A stretch of 64,000 nucleotides of DNA from Bradyrhizobium sp. CCBAU 051011 (GCF_009930815.1 NZ_CP022222.1:4320501-4384500), one strand, 5' to 3'; numbered from the stretch's first letter, positions 1 to 10,009 are shown. Numbers and translations are program-made. The notes: a model not told the origin generated them from the sequence alone.

Positions 1-40
1 GAAGCTTGTGACCGTGCATCAGCACGGATGGGAGCGCGTT

Positions 41-1024
41 ATGAAACCTGGCTCTTGTGTCTTGAAATTTTTCGCAGTCGCACTGGTTGTAATTGGGATC
101 GTCGCGCCGGTGCGCGCGCAGGACTATCCCTCCAGGGCGATCACGGTGGTCGTGCCGTTCCCGCCCGGCGGCGCCAGCGACGTCGTTGCGCGCATCGTTA
201 CCAACCAGATGTCGAAGATCCTCGGGCAATCCATCGTCATCGAGAACGTCAGCGGCGCCGGCGGCACCGTCGGCAGCGCGCGCGTCGCTGCTGCCGCGCC
301 TGACGGCTATACCCTGCTTGCCGCGGCGATGGGCTCGCATGTCGCGGCTCCCGTGCTGACGCCGAACCTCAAATACGATCCCGTTGCCGACTTCATGCCG
401 ATCGGCTTCACGGCCCATTCTCCGGCAGTCGTCATCGCGCGGAGGGATTTCCCGGCAAACGACCTGAAGGAATTCGTCGCAACGCTGCGACAACGCGGCG
501 ACGCTGTAAGGCAGGCCCATGGCGGCATCGGCGCGTCCTCGCATATGGCGTGTCTGTTGTTCACGGCGGAAATCGGTGCGAAGCCGGCGCTCGTTGCCTA
601 TCGCGGTTCAGGCCCGGCCTTGAATGATCTGGTCGGCGGCCACGTCGATTTCATGTGCGAGCAATCGGTCAGCGTGGCGGAGTCGGTTCTGGCCGGCTCG
701 GTCAAGGCCTTCGCCGTCTCGGCCGCGAAGCGGCTGGAAACGCTGCCGAATGTTCCGACCGCCGGCGAAGCGGGCATAGGCTATCAGATGAGCGTCTGGG
801 CCGGACTGTTTGCGCCGAAGGGCGTTCCGCCTGAAATCATCGCCCGGCTTTCGGATGCGCTCGACAAAGCGCTTGATGAGGCCACAGTGCGCGAGCGGAT
901 TGCTCAGCTCGGTGGCTCGATCCCGCCAAAGGACGAACGCAACCCGGCGGCGTTCGACCGGTTTGTTCGATCCGAGATCGCACGCTGGTCACCCATTCTC
1001 GCTGCGGCCGGATCGGGGAAGTGA
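41..1024 (+). CDS. Bug/TctC-family tripartite tricarboxylate substrate-binding protein
   Basis: Periplasmic solute receptor of the Bug (TctC) family, predicted to bind a small carboxylate or related compound for uptake. The 327-residue protein has a signal peptide (hydrophobic stretch about residues 8-22, likely cut after the Ala at 26) followed by the family signature YPSRAITVVVPFPPGG near residues 29-44 and the GxAGGTVG and APDGYTLL segments. I chose ATG 41 over the in-frame GTG at 8 because GGGAG lies just upstream of 41 and the signal peptide then begins properly. No TctA or TctB membrane partner lies in the window, so it is an orphan receptor; the ligand cannot be read from the sequence. 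Confidence 0.9.
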   Translation: MKPGSCVLKFFAVALVVIGIVAPVRAQDYPSRAITVVVPFPPGGASDVVARIVTNQMSKILGQSIVIENVSGAGGTVGSARVAAAAPDGYTLLAAAMGSHVAAPVLTPNLKYDPVADFMPIGFTAHSPAVVIARRDFPANDLKEFVATLRQRGDAVRQAHGGIGASSHMACLLFTAEIGAKPALVAYRGSGPALNDLVGGHVDFMCEQSVSVAESVLAGSVKAFAVSAAKRLETLPNVPTAGEAGIGYQMSVWAGLFAPKGVPPEIIARLSDALDKALDEATVRERIAQLGGSIPPKDERNPAAFDRFVRSEIARWSPILAAAGSGK

Positions 1025-1067
1025 GGCATCGGACGCAAGCGCCCGCGCTGTACCACAGGAAATCGGC

Positions 1068-1259
1068 TCAGGGCGTAACGATCAGATAGCCTCCGACAAC
1101 GAACAGCACCGAGAGCGCAATAACCACCCCGAGCACGGCAGTGATGATCGCTGGCAGTTCATGGGTTTCCAGCCATTGTCGCAACGCCCTTACCATCGCA
1201 CCCCTGCCTTGGTTCTGATTGTCTCGCGCACGCCCGCGGGCATTCTCCATAGCGGTCAA
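1068..1259 (-). CDS. small single-span membrane protein, hypothetical
   Basis: Short reading frame of 63 codons whose C-terminal half is one clear transmembrane helix (AIITAVLGVVIALSVLFVVGG). An internal start gives a 42-residue protein beginning MVRALRQWLETHELP, an amphipathic or cytoplasmic segment before the helix, which is the more natural form. It sits alone between the convergent Bug receptor and the divergent thiolase. I do not recognise a family. The clean hydrophobic helix supports coding; no strong ribosome binding site was identified. Confidence 0.45.
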   Translation of the reverse strand: MTAMENARGRARDNQNQGRGAMVRALRQWLETHELPAIITAVLGVVIALSVLFVVGGYLIVTP

Positions 1260-1459
1260 TTTCGCTCAGTGAAATAGCCGCTGCCTGCGCCTTTCGTCGA
1301 CTCCCATCGCGGCCTTGCCGAAGTACGTGCGTTGTGTAAATCCCGGCTTCGAGCTGGCCTGCCGGGTTCATTCTTTTCCGCTGGCCGGAATTCGGGTTTT
1401 CGCTACACACGGGCGCGGCTCCAGTCCATACTGGATCGCATCAAAGGGAGGTCTTTCAA

Positions 1460-2632
<1,173 letters not shown>

Positions 2633-2658
2633 ACCTCCGCAGCCAGCGTGCAGTAAAG

Positions 2659-2684
2659 AAAATGGCTCCGCGAGGAGCCATTTT
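2659..2684 (+). terminator. stem-loop terminator after the thiolase gene
   Basis: An 11-bp perfect stem (AAAATGGCTCC / GGAGCCATTTT) with a 4-base loop lies 27 bases after the thiolase stop. The A-run on one side and T-run on the other make it a plausible bidirectional intrinsic terminator between this gene and the convergent small gene at 2718-2951. Confidence 0.85.
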
Positions 2685-2717
2685 CCGTTTCAGGTTCTTC
2701 GGTTTCGGGTGTCGGCC

Positions 2718-2951
2718 TTAGTAGCGATGCTTCTTGATGATCACGACCTTGTCGCGATGGCCATGGCGCCATCCGCGATGGTAGCCGCGGTCACGATGTC
2801 CTCGGAATTCGGCGCGTGCGCCATAGCCATGGTGATGATGACCATGATAGCCGCCACGCTTCTTGATAATGACGGTCTCAGCGCTCGCAATCGACGGCGC
2901 TGCGATAATGAGCGCGCCGAGCGCGGCGATAACGTATCCAAGCCTCCTCAT
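2718..2951 (-). CDS. small secreted Gly/His/Arg-rich protein
   Basis: A 77-residue protein with a signal peptide (MRRLGYVIAALGALIIAAPS, likely cleaved after Ala24) and a mature part of about 53 residues that holds ten His and many Gly and Arg. The mature chain begins and ends with the same VIIKK motif. AGGAGG lies 7 bases before this ATG, which decides the start against a longer upstream frame. Proteins of this type are common in Bradyrhizobium and have no known function; metal binding by the His cluster is an inference. Confidence 0.75.
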   Translation of the reverse strand: MRRLGYVIAALGALIIAAPSIASAETVIIKKRGGYHGHHHHGYGARAEFRGHRDRGYHRGWRHGHRDKVVIIKKHRY

Positions 2952-3315
2952 TCCAATCCTCCTCAATTGAGCGAGGATAAAACATCGGATTGCGAGCAAC
3001 GTTCCCGAGGAATTTCAAGAGAATTCTGAACACCCGTTCAGATACGTCGGCGCGGCTTGCGCCGTTGAACTTTTGGATGAGGCGAGCTCGTAGGATGGGT
3101 GGAGCGAAGCGATACCAATCACGCTTCCGCGCCGGGATTCGATGGGTATCGCTTCGCTCGACCCAGCCTACGCGGGCAAAACGCGGTGGTCTGCCCACTC
3201 AGGAATTATCGGCGCCACTGCGGACTGCGCGTGGGACGATGCACGCCCTGCTTGCGGAATGCAGGAGCCCGGCGCATCATCATCAGATAAAAATCATATC
3301 AGGGGGAGCGCTGCG
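2952..3315. other. intergenic region with one interspersed repeat
   Basis: This 364-base stretch separates the divergent small secreted gene and the amidohydrolase gene. It contains the palindromic repeat at 3089-3172. Open frames across it are made by the repeat itself. I see no further gene. Confidence 0.7.
3089..3172. repeat. interspersed palindromic repeat, family A copy 1
   Basis: Inverted arms of about 27 bases, starting GTAGGATGGGTGGAGCGAAG and ending in its near complement, flank a roughly 28-base spacer. The same unit recurs at 52502-52586. The right arm is slightly degraded (CGACCCAGCC in place of CCACCCATCC). Confidence 0.9.
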
Positions 3316-4596
3316 ATGACCGGGTTTTCACGCCGTGATTTTCTGGGCCTGACCGGGACGGCCGCCATTGCCGCCATGTCTGGCCGCGCCCATGCCGCGA
3401 TGGGTCCGAACGACAAGTTCGATCTTGTTATCAAGGGTGGCGACGTGCTGGATCCCAGCCAGTCGCTGAGGGGCAAGCGCGACATCGGCATCCGCTGGGG
3501 CGTGATCGAGGCGGTGGAGAACGAGATTCTATCCGCCCGCGCCGCCAAGACCATCGACGCCTCGGGCAAACTGGTGACGCCCGGCCTGATCGACTTACAT
3601 TCCCACGTCTACCCCTACGGTTCGGCGATCGGCATTCCCGCAGACGAACTGGTGCAGGCGCAGGCCACCACCACTGTGGTGTCGGCGGGCGACGCCGGCG
3701 TCAACAACCTCGCGGCGCTGCGCCGTTACATCGTGGCGCAGTCGCGGGCGCGGATTTATGCCTTCGTCCACATTGCCAATAACGGCCTGTCGGGCTTCCC
3801 GGTCGCCGAGCTCTACAACATCGACTACGCGCAAGTGGACGCTTGCGCGATGGCGCTGGCGGAAAATCCGGATTTCCTGCTCGGCGTGAAGGTGAGGATG
3901 TCGGAGAACGTGATCGCCAAGCACGGCCTTGAGCCGCTGAAGCGCAGCATCAAGGCCTGCGAAATGTGCGGCTGGCCGGCCAAGATGATGGTGCATATCG
4001 GCGGCGTCGAGACCAGGGAGCTGATGTCCGAGATTCTCGACCTGCTGCGGCCCGGCGACGTGCTGACGCATGCCTATTCCGGCGCGCCAAATATTGGCGG
4101 CGTCTTCACCAACATCGTGCAGGACGGCAAGCTGTTGCCGGCGGCGCTCGCCGCCAAGCAGCGCGGCGTAATGTTCGATGTCGGCCATGGCGGCGGCAGT
4201 TTTGATTTTACCATAGCGGAAGTCGCGCTTCCCGGAGGCTGCACGCCCGATACGATCTCCTCCGACATCCACGTCTTCTCCGGCAACAGCCCCGGCATGC
4301 CTTATCTGCCGAACGTCATGAGCAAGTTCATCACGCTCGGCCTTTCATTGGAGCAGGTGGTGGCGGCGGCGACCGTGACGCCCGCGAAAATCATCAACCG
4401 CGCGCCCAAGATCGGCACGCTGCAGATCGGCGCGCCCGGTGACGTCGCGATCATGGATCTGATGGAGGTGCAGACCTCGTTCGTCGATACACGCAACAAC
4501 AAGCGCGAAGGCAAGCTGTTGCTCAAATCGGTGCAGACCGTGATCAACGGGGTGCCGTTCGGCCGTCCCTATCAGGCGCCGTTCGCAGTGCGGTAG
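3316..4596 (+). CDS. Tat-exported amidohydrolase/deacetylase-family metallohydrolase
   Basis: Member of the amidohydrolase superfamily (dihydroorotase/deacetylase type) that probably hydrolyses a C-N bond outside the cytoplasm. The N-terminus SRRDFLGLTG followed by a hydrophobic segment ending AHA is a twin-arginine signal. Metal ligands visible are His95 and His97 (LIDLHSH), a probable bridging Lys192 (GVKVR), His227, His252 and Asp317 (SSDIHV). The length of 426 residues fits. The start at 3316 follows an AGGGGGAG binding site; an upstream in-frame extension lies in repeat DNA and was discarded. The substrate is not evident. Confidence 0.88.
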   Translation: MTGFSRRDFLGLTGTAAIAAMSGRAHAAMGPNDKFDLVIKGGDVLDPSQSLRGKRDIGIRWGVIEAVENEILSARAAKTIDASGKLVTPGLIDLHSHVYPYGSAIGIPADELVQAQATTTVVSAGDAGVNNLAALRRYIVAQSRARIYAFVHIANNGLSGFPVAELYNIDYAQVDACAMALAENPDFLLGVKVRMSENVIAKHGLEPLKRSIKACEMCGWPAKMMVHIGGVETRELMSEILDLLRPGDVLTHAYSGAPNIGGVFTNIVQDGKLLPAALAAKQRGVMFDVGHGGGSFDFTIAEVALPGGCTPDTISSDIHVFSGNSPGMPYLPNVMSKFITLGLSLEQVVAAATVTPAKIINRAPKIGTLQIGAPGDVAIMDLMEVQTSFVDTRNNKREGKLLLKSVQTVINGVPFGRPYQAPFAVR

Positions 4597-4609
4597 CTCC
4601 GCCCGCTCA

Positions 4610-5485
4610 TTATGCTGGCCGCTGCGTGCGCATATCGCCGACGATGTCGGCAATCACGGCGCCCATCACCAGGGCGCCGCCGGCGAGGACCCGCAGCGTC
4701 GGAACGTCGCCAAATCCAACCCATACCCAGAACGGCATCAGCGGCGTCTCCAGCGTGGAGATCAGCGCCGCCTGGCCGGAGGGCAGCAGGCGCGAGCCGA
4801 GAAAGAACAGCGTCAGGCCCAGCGAAACCTGAAAGCATCCGAACATCGCGAGGACAAGGATATCGGTCCCGGTGACGTTGGCAATTTCGCCGGCGAAGGG
4901 AATGCTGACGATGCTGCCCAGGATGTTCGACAGCGCGGCGGCGGCCACCATCGACGTATTCTTGTGCTGCCGGACCAAGACCGTCATCGCGGCAATCGCC
5001 AGCGTCATGAAACAGGCGAGTGCGACGCCGAGGATGTCAGAACCAACGCGTGCGTTGCCGACGATGACAGCGACACCGCAAAGCGCCACGACGCTTGCGA
5101 TCATGGTTCGCGCGCGCGGGGCTTCCCGCAACCAGACCCAGGCGAGCGCGGCGGTGACGAACGGGCCGGTCGCGATGATGATCGCCACATTGGACACGCT
5201 GGTCAGTTGCAGGGACGGGATGAAGGCGATCATGGCCGATGCCGACAACGACGCGACCAGCCAGCCGCTTTTTCTCATCCCGATCAGATCCCGCAGGCCG
5301 GCACGGCCTTGCAGCACCAGCAAGATTGCCGTGATCATGCCGCCTGCGAACAATCCGCGCCAGAACAGGATGGTCCAGGAGTCGTAGGGAAGCAGCCGCG
5401 TGAAAAACGGCGCCGTGCTCCAGGCGATCGCGGCGGCGACGACGAGGGCAATGCCGACGCGATGCTGGGAGCGCACTTCCGCCAT
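4610..5485 (-). CDS. EamA/DMT-family transporter
   Basis: Inner-membrane exporter of the drug/metabolite transporter superfamily. The 291 residues hold about ten hydrophobic helices arranged as two EamA repeats (the first about residues 10-145, the second about 155-285). The chosen ATG at 5485 lies 7 bases after the stop of the upstream FAD monooxygenase gene, so the two are probably one operon. A longer frame to 5662 would overlap that gene and is rejected. The exported compound may relate to the monooxygenase product, but that is inference. Confidence 0.88.
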   Translation of the reverse strand: MAEVRSQHRVGIALVVAAAIAWSTAPFFTRLLPYDSWTILFWRGLFAGGMITAILLVLQGRAGLRDLIGMRKSGWLVASLSASAMIAFIPSLQLTSVSNVAIIIATGPFVTAALAWVWLREAPRARTMIASVVALCGVAVIVGNARVGSDILGVALACFMTLAIAAMTVLVRQHKNTSMVAAAALSNILGSIVSIPFAGEIANVTGTDILVLAMFGCFQVSLGLTLFFLGSRLLPSGQAALISTLETPLMPFWVWVGFGDVPTLRVLAGGALVMGAVIADIVGDMRTQRPA

Positions 5486-5492
5486 CAGGCCA

Positions 5493-7142
5493 TCAAACCG
5501 GACTGAAGCTTCGGCCAAGCAGCTTTCCGACGAGGTGCGCGGGATTGTCAGGAATGACGTCGCCGCGCCAGGCCACGTGCTGATCGGTGCGCGCAAGAAT
5601 GAGTTTGTGGCCAGGATTAGGGGCGGGGACGTCGACGACTGCAAACGGCACGCCGTTGACACGCATCGCGTCGGCCAGTGGCGCTACCGCGACATCCGGT
5701 TCATAACGCAAAAGCGTGTAGCCCGGCCCGAGCGCATCATAGACCGGTCGTCCGTCGTCGAGTTTTGCGAATGGCAACCGGCATCCCGGCGTTGAGGACG
5801 GCGTGAAATCCGCCATCGTAAAGCCCGGCTGCTCGGCGCCGTCATAGGCGATGATCGGAGAGTTGTCGTAGAAATAGCCGAAGTTGAGGCCGGCGCAGCA
5901 ATATTGCTGCACGTTAAGATCATACGCCGCTTGCCCGACCTGTTTGCGAACGGCGTCGCCTTCGGGGCCCGGGTGCTCAATCGCTTCGGGAACGGTGCGG
6001 CGCTGGCTCAACACTTTGCCGGCCATTTCCATTGCGAAGCGGGAGACTTGCTCGGTGATGGGAAGGCGCTCGGCCTCATAGGCATCGAGGATTTTGATGT
6101 CGGCCCATCCTTGCAAATAGGCGGCGAGCAGCCATGCGAGGTTGGTCGCATCGGCAATTCCCGCATTCATGCCGTAGCCGGCATAGGGCATCCACAAATG
6201 CGCGGCGTCGCCGCAGATGAAGGCGCGACCCCTGCGAAACCGGTCGGCGACGAGCCGGCGGCCGACCCAGTCCTCCTTGCTCAGGATCTCGTATTCGAAC
6301 TCGGGGCCGACGCCGAGGATGGCACGGATCGAGGCGTCGCGATCGACGGACTCGAAGGTCTCGTCCGCGCGGTTGAGGTGATTGTGGATCAGCCAGTTCT
6401 CGCGGCCGTCAATGGCGACCACCGTGCCGCAGCGCCGCGGATTGAGCGACAGCGTCATCCAGGCCGGCTGATCCATCATTCCAAGCAAGGCGGGCGCGTG
6501 GATATAGGTCGATTGCACGCGCTGGATGATCGGCGTTCCCTGCAGGTTGGCGTCGATGGCCTTGCGGACGAGCGAACGCGCGCCGTCACAGCCCACGATG
6601 AAATCGGCATGAATTGGCGAGGCAGTTCCAGTATCGAGATTGCGGACGGTCGCAACGATGCCGTCATTGTCTTCGCGAAAATCCTCGAACGCGGTGCGGT
6701 TCAGAATCTGAAGCCCGTCGATGGAAGCCGCGTGCGCGAACAGCACGGGTTCCATGTAGATCTGATTGATGCGGTGCGGTGGCTCGGCCGTCGGCCAATC
6801 GGTATCCGGCCCGCCGGTGGCGGTATAGCGATCGCGTCGGCAGGGGATGAGGATGCGCGAGAGCTCGATGCCGGTTGCCGTGGTGCGGTAAGAGCAATCG
6901 TTCGGGTAGTCGGCCGGCAGTCCGGCGTCGCGCAGCTTCCGTGCCACCCCTAAGCGGCGAAAAATCTCCATCGAACGCGACGAGACGTGGTTGCATTTCA
7001 CGCTCGGCGGCTCGCCGGCGGCGCGCGTTTCGACGACGGTGACGGAAATTCCCCGCGTTGCGAGGTCCATGGCCAAGGTGAGTCCGACCGGACCGCCGCC
7101 GACCACGAGAACGCTGGTCTTCACCATGTCGTTTGCTGCCAA
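5493..7142 (-). CDS. FAD-dependent aromatic-ring monooxygenase (PheA/TfdB/MhpA type)
   Basis: Flavoprotein hydroxylase of 549 residues. It shows the dinucleotide motif VVGGGPVG (residues 13-20), the DG motif FIVGCDGARS (about 181-190), and the second FAD motif FICGDAAHLWMPYAGYGMN (about 308-326). The C-terminal 150 residues match the thioredoxin-like tail of this class. It should use NAD(P)H and O2 to hydroxylate a phenolic substrate. An in-frame ATG five codons further in is an alternative start. It is the first gene of a two-gene unit with the EamA transporter and is divergent from the Bug receptor at 7223. Confidence 0.9.
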   Translation of the reverse strand: MAANDMVKTSVLVVGGGPVGLTLAMDLATRGISVTVVETRAAGEPPSVKCNHVSSRSMEIFRRLGVARKLRDAGLPADYPNDCSYRTTATGIELSRILIPCRRDRYTATGGPDTDWPTAEPPHRINQIYMEPVLFAHAASIDGLQILNRTAFEDFREDNDGIVATVRNLDTGTASPIHADFIVGCDGARSLVRKAIDANLQGTPIIQRVQSTYIHAPALLGMMDQPAWMTLSLNPRRCGTVVAIDGRENWLIHNHLNRADETFESVDRDASIRAILGVGPEFEYEILSKEDWVGRRLVADRFRRGRAFICGDAAHLWMPYAGYGMNAGIADATNLAWLLAAYLQGWADIKILDAYEAERLPITEQVSRFAMEMAGKVLSQRRTVPEAIEHPGPEGDAVRKQVGQAAYDLNVQQYCCAGLNFGYFYDNSPIIAYDGAEQPGFTMADFTPSSTPGCRLPFAKLDDGRPVYDALGPGYTLLRYEPDVAVAPLADAMRVNGVPFAVVDVPAPNPGHKLILARTDQHVAWRGDVIPDNPAHLVGKLLGRSFSPV

Positions 7143-7222
7143 GTCCTTGCTGTCATGTCGCTTGCTGCGTGCGGACGATCATGCATTACTGAGGGCCAAA
7201 GAGATCATCGGGGGGCCCTTTA

Positions 7223-8209
7223 ATGTTTCCGTCGATCCGCCAAGGCATGATCCGCGCCCTTATTGTTGTTCTGTCGCTGTCGTTGTCGGCGATTGAAGCA
7301 GCAAATGCCTATCCCGATCAACCCATCAAGATCATCGTGACGTTTCCGCCCGGCGGCAGTGCCGATATCGTGATCCGCGCCCTGCAGCCGCTGCTTTCGG
7401 AAACGCTCCGCCAGCCGATCGTCATCGAGAACAGGGCAGGCGCGGGCGGCAATATCGGAATCGGGGCGGTGGCGCAGGCCGCGCCTGACGGCTACACGCT
7501 CGGCATCGCCGCGGCCGGCGTGCTGACCGTCAATCCCCATCTCAATCGCGCGGCGATGTCGTTCGATCCGGTCAAGGATCTGGCGCCGGTGACGATGCTG
7601 GCCGAAATCCCGTTCGTGCTGGTTTCCTCGCAACAATCGGGCATTGCGTCCGTCGCAGACATCATTGCCAAGGCCAAAGCGAAAACGGCGGGCCTGTCGA
7701 TCGGCCATGGCGGCAACGGCACCGCGATGCATCTGACTTCGGCATTGTTCAACCAGAAGGCCGGTGTCGGAATTCAGTTGATCGCCTATCGCGGCACCGC
7801 GCCGGCGACAACGGACGTTCTGGCCGGCCACGTCCCGCTGGCCGTACTGGATATCCCGGCCTCCAAACAATTGATCGGCGACGGCAAGTTGAAGGCGCTC
7901 GGCGTCTCCGCCGCCAAACGTGTGGTGTTCCTGCCCGACGTTCCGACGCTGGCGGAGCAGGGCCTCTCCGGCTTCGAATCCGTCGGCTGGTTCGGCATCG
8001 TCGCGCCCGCCGGCACGCCGCCGGAGGTCATCACCACGCTGAACGCCGCCTTCGTGAAGGCGTTGAGCGATTCCGCCGCGATCGAGAAGATCCGCACACT
8101 CGGCGCCGAACCCATGCCCACTTCGCCGGATGCTTTTGCCAGGTTCATCCAGAGCGAAAGCACGAAATGGGGGAAGCTGATTGCCGAGGCCGGCATCAAG
8201 GCTGAATAG
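7223..8209 (+). CDS. Bug/TctC-family tripartite tricarboxylate substrate-binding protein
   Basis: Second orphan periplasmic receptor of the Bug family, 328 residues. A signal peptide (IRALIVVLSLSLSAIEAANA) precedes YPDQPIKIIVTFPPGGSADIV, and GAGGNIGIG plus APDGYTLG follow. GGGGGG lies about 10 bases upstream of the ATG. It is divergent from the FAD monooxygenase/EamA pair, a common arrangement when receptor and catabolic enzyme act on the same compound. No TctAB is present. The ligand is unknown. Confidence 0.9.
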   Translation: MFPSIRQGMIRALIVVLSLSLSAIEAANAYPDQPIKIIVTFPPGGSADIVIRALQPLLSETLRQPIVIENRAGAGGNIGIGAVAQAAPDGYTLGIAAAGVLTVNPHLNRAAMSFDPVKDLAPVTMLAEIPFVLVSSQQSGIASVADIIAKAKAKTAGLSIGHGGNGTAMHLTSALFNQKAGVGIQLIAYRGTAPATTDVLAGHVPLAVLDIPASKQLIGDGKLKALGVSAAKRVVFLPDVPTLAEQGLSGFESVGWFGIVAPAGTPPEVITTLNAAFVKALSDSAAIEKIRTLGAEPMPTSPDAFARFIQSESTKWGKLIAEAGIKAE

Positions 8210-8240
8210 GCGCTGGCCGGCATTTTGGCCGTTTGTACCG

Positions 8241-8327
8241 CATGGCCGGGCTTGTCCCGGCCATCCACGTCTTCCCTGCATCACGGAAGCGAAGACGTGG
8301 ATGCCCGGCACAAGGCCGGGCATGACG
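8241..8327. repeat. interspersed palindromic repeat, family B copy 1
   Basis: Unit of the form CATGGCCGGGCTTGTCCCGG, then CCATCCACGTCTTC, a short variable centre, and GAAGACGTGGATGCCCGG back to CCGGGCATGACGG. The same unit occurs at 15074-15185 and 31240-31333. It sits directly after the Bug gene and could act as a transcript-stabilising or terminating hairpin. Confidence 0.92.
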
Positions 8328-8428
8328 GGTTCCGATTGATCGAAATCAATTGGCCCATCCCATTTGATCCCAATCAATGCGGCGGTCCTTTTGCCTGGCG
8401 ACGATGCCGGGCAAAAGGATCGAGCGTG

Positions 8429-8707
8429 ATGCGCAGCGAAAGCCTATCCCAGACCGAAGCAGTTCCGGGCCACCGCGTCCGGGCGATGCGCTATGACGAA
8501 GACGGCCGCCTGCCTTACGAAAGCGAGTTTCTGGCGCAACTCGGAGACAGGGTGCGCGAGATGCGCGCGCAGCACGGCCTGTCGCGCCGCGAGCTCGCGC
8601 GCCGCGCCAGCATGTCCGAGCGCTACGTGGCGCAGATCGAAGCCGGCAAGGGCAACGTCTCGATCGTGCGTCTGTTGCGGATCGCGCTGGTGTTCCGCGG
8701 CGAATAG
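8429..8707 (+). CDS. XRE-family HTH protein, apparently truncated BoxR/BzdR-like regulator
   Basis: A 92-residue frame whose residues about 35-85 form an XRE helix-turn-helix (LGDRVREMRAQHGLSRRELA, then SMSERYVAQIEAGKGNVSI). That sequence pattern is typical of the BoxR/BzdR regulators of benzoyl-CoA pathways, which normally carry a C-terminal shikimate-kinase-like effector domain of about 170 residues. Here the chain stops right after the HTH at LRIALVFRGE, and the aminotransferase gene occupies the opposite strand 26 bases on. I see no shikimate-kinase motif in any frame downstream. ATG 8429 and an adjacent in-frame-incompatible GTG at 8426 overlap. It may be a remnant or a stand-alone DNA-binding protein. 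Confidence 0.6.
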   Translation: MRSESLSQTEAVPGHRVRAMRYDEDGRLPYESEFLAQLGDRVREMRAQHGLSRRELARRASMSERYVAQIEAGKGNVSIVRLLRIALVFRGE

Positions 8708-8733
8708 CGCATCAAGCGACGAGTTCAGCTCGC

Positions 8734-9978
8734 TCAACTCCGCGCTCGTTTATCCACATTGGCAATCCGTTCCGGCACGCCGAACTCCTTGCGGCAGACT
8801 TCGGCGAGCACCGCGACGCCCTCGCGGATCTGTTCGTGCGACGGACTGGCGAAGCAGAGCCGCAGCCGGCTGCCGGCATAGGCCTTGTCGGTCGACCATT
8901 CCGGCCCGGGATTGATGGAAACTCCGGCGGCGAGCGCGGCCTGATAGAGTTTTAGCGTATCGACATTGTCGGGCAGCTTCACCCACAGGAAGATGCCGCC
9001 CTCCGGCGCCGCGAATTCGGCCGCGGTTCCGAACTGCTCGTTGAGCGCCTCCATCAGCGTATCGAGCTTGGCGCGCAGGCCGCGCGTCAGCCTCGGCACA
9101 TGGCTTGCGAAATGCGGTGCGCAATATTCTGCCAGCACCATCTGCTCCAGTGCGCCGCTTCCGGCGTCGGTCTTCAGCGCCAGCATCCGTGACATCATCT
9201 CCCAGGGCGCGACGATGAATCCGACGCGCAGGGCAGGGGCGATCGACTTAGAGAACGAGCCGATGTGAATGACGCCGCCGTGCTGGCTCATGGCGTAGAT
9301 CGCGGGCGGCCGCTCACCGTTCCAGATCAGGTCGGCATAACAGTCGTCCTCGAAGATCGGCACGCCGTACTCCCGCGACAGCTTCAGTAGCTCCGCGCGG
9401 CGCTGCTGCGGCAGGATGCTGCCGGTCGGGTTCTGCACGGTCGGGATGGTGTAAATGTATTTCGGCGTGATGCCGCGGCGCTTGTGGTGGGCAAGCGCTG
9501 CCGCCAGCGCATCCATCCGCATGCCCTGGTCGTCGAGGGGAATGCCGACCGCGTTGACGCCGAGCCGCGTCAGCCGGGTCAGCGCGCCCTGATAGGTTTC
9601 CTGCTCGACCAGCACGGTATCGCCGCGTGCGAGAAGCGTCTGGTTGACGAGGTCGAGCGCCTGCAGCGAGCCTGAGACGATCATGATGTCGTCGGCACTG
9701 CAGGCGATGCCGGCGTCGCGCTTGAGTTTTGCGGTGAGGAATTCGCGCAAGGGGCGATAGCCCTGCGGGCCGCTGGCAAGGCCGTAGGTCGCGAGCGTCT
9801 TGCCCTCGCGCCGGAGCACGGCGTTGACCGCCTCGATCAGGCCGTCGACCGGGACCTGGTCCGGATCGTTGTTGCCGCCGACGAAGGAGTATTTGGCAAG
9901 TCCCGTCCACCGCGCTGCCGGGGCCGGCAATCCGGCGGGCAGCAATGGCGCGAAATCGAAGGGGGATGCGGCAGACAT
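8734..9978 (-). CDS. PLP-dependent aminotransferase, class I/II (2-aminoadipate/LysN-like)
   Basis: Fold-type I aminotransferase of 414 residues. The PLP lysine is Lys244 in SFSKSIAPALRVG, with NPTG at about 183-186, the EDDCYAD acid near 210-216, and Arg251 after the lysine. The sequence resembles the 2-aminoadipate / MocR-like aminotransferase branch rather than aspartate aminotransferase. It acts in the cytoplasm; the amino donor is not evident. Upstream on the same strand is a DUF3124 gene 58 bases away, with a short hairpin between them. Confidence 0.9.
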   Translation of the reverse strand: MSAASPFDFAPLLPAGLPAPAARWTGLAKYSFVGGNNDPDQVPVDGLIEAVNAVLRREGKTLATYGLASGPQGYRPLREFLTAKLKRDAGIACSADDIMIVSGSLQALDLVNQTLLARGDTVLVEQETYQGALTRLTRLGVNAVGIPLDDQGMRMDALAAALAHHKRRGITPKYIYTIPTVQNPTGSILPQQRRAELLKLSREYGVPIFEDDCYADLIWNGERPPAIYAMSQHGGVIHIGSFSKSIAPALRVGFIVAPWEMMSRMLALKTDAGSGALEQMVLAEYCAPHFASHVPRLTRGLRAKLDTLMEALNEQFGTAAEFAAPEGGIFLWVKLPDNVDTLKLYQAALAAGVSINPGPEWSTDKAYAGSRLRLCFASPSHEQIREGVAVLAEVCRKEFGVPERIANVDKRARS

Positions 9979-10009
9979 GGATATTCACTCCCGTTTTGTT
10001 GTTCGTTGA

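Noticed and set aside
2878..3198. Minus-strand frame across the family A repeat
   Set aside because: Its protein is produced by the repeat (GWVERSDTHRIPARKRDWYR) and similar sequences occur wherever the repeat lies.
8493..8915. Frame that might continue the truncated HTH protein into a second domain
   Set aside because: It runs antisense to the aminotransferase gene and shows no shikimate-kinase motif.
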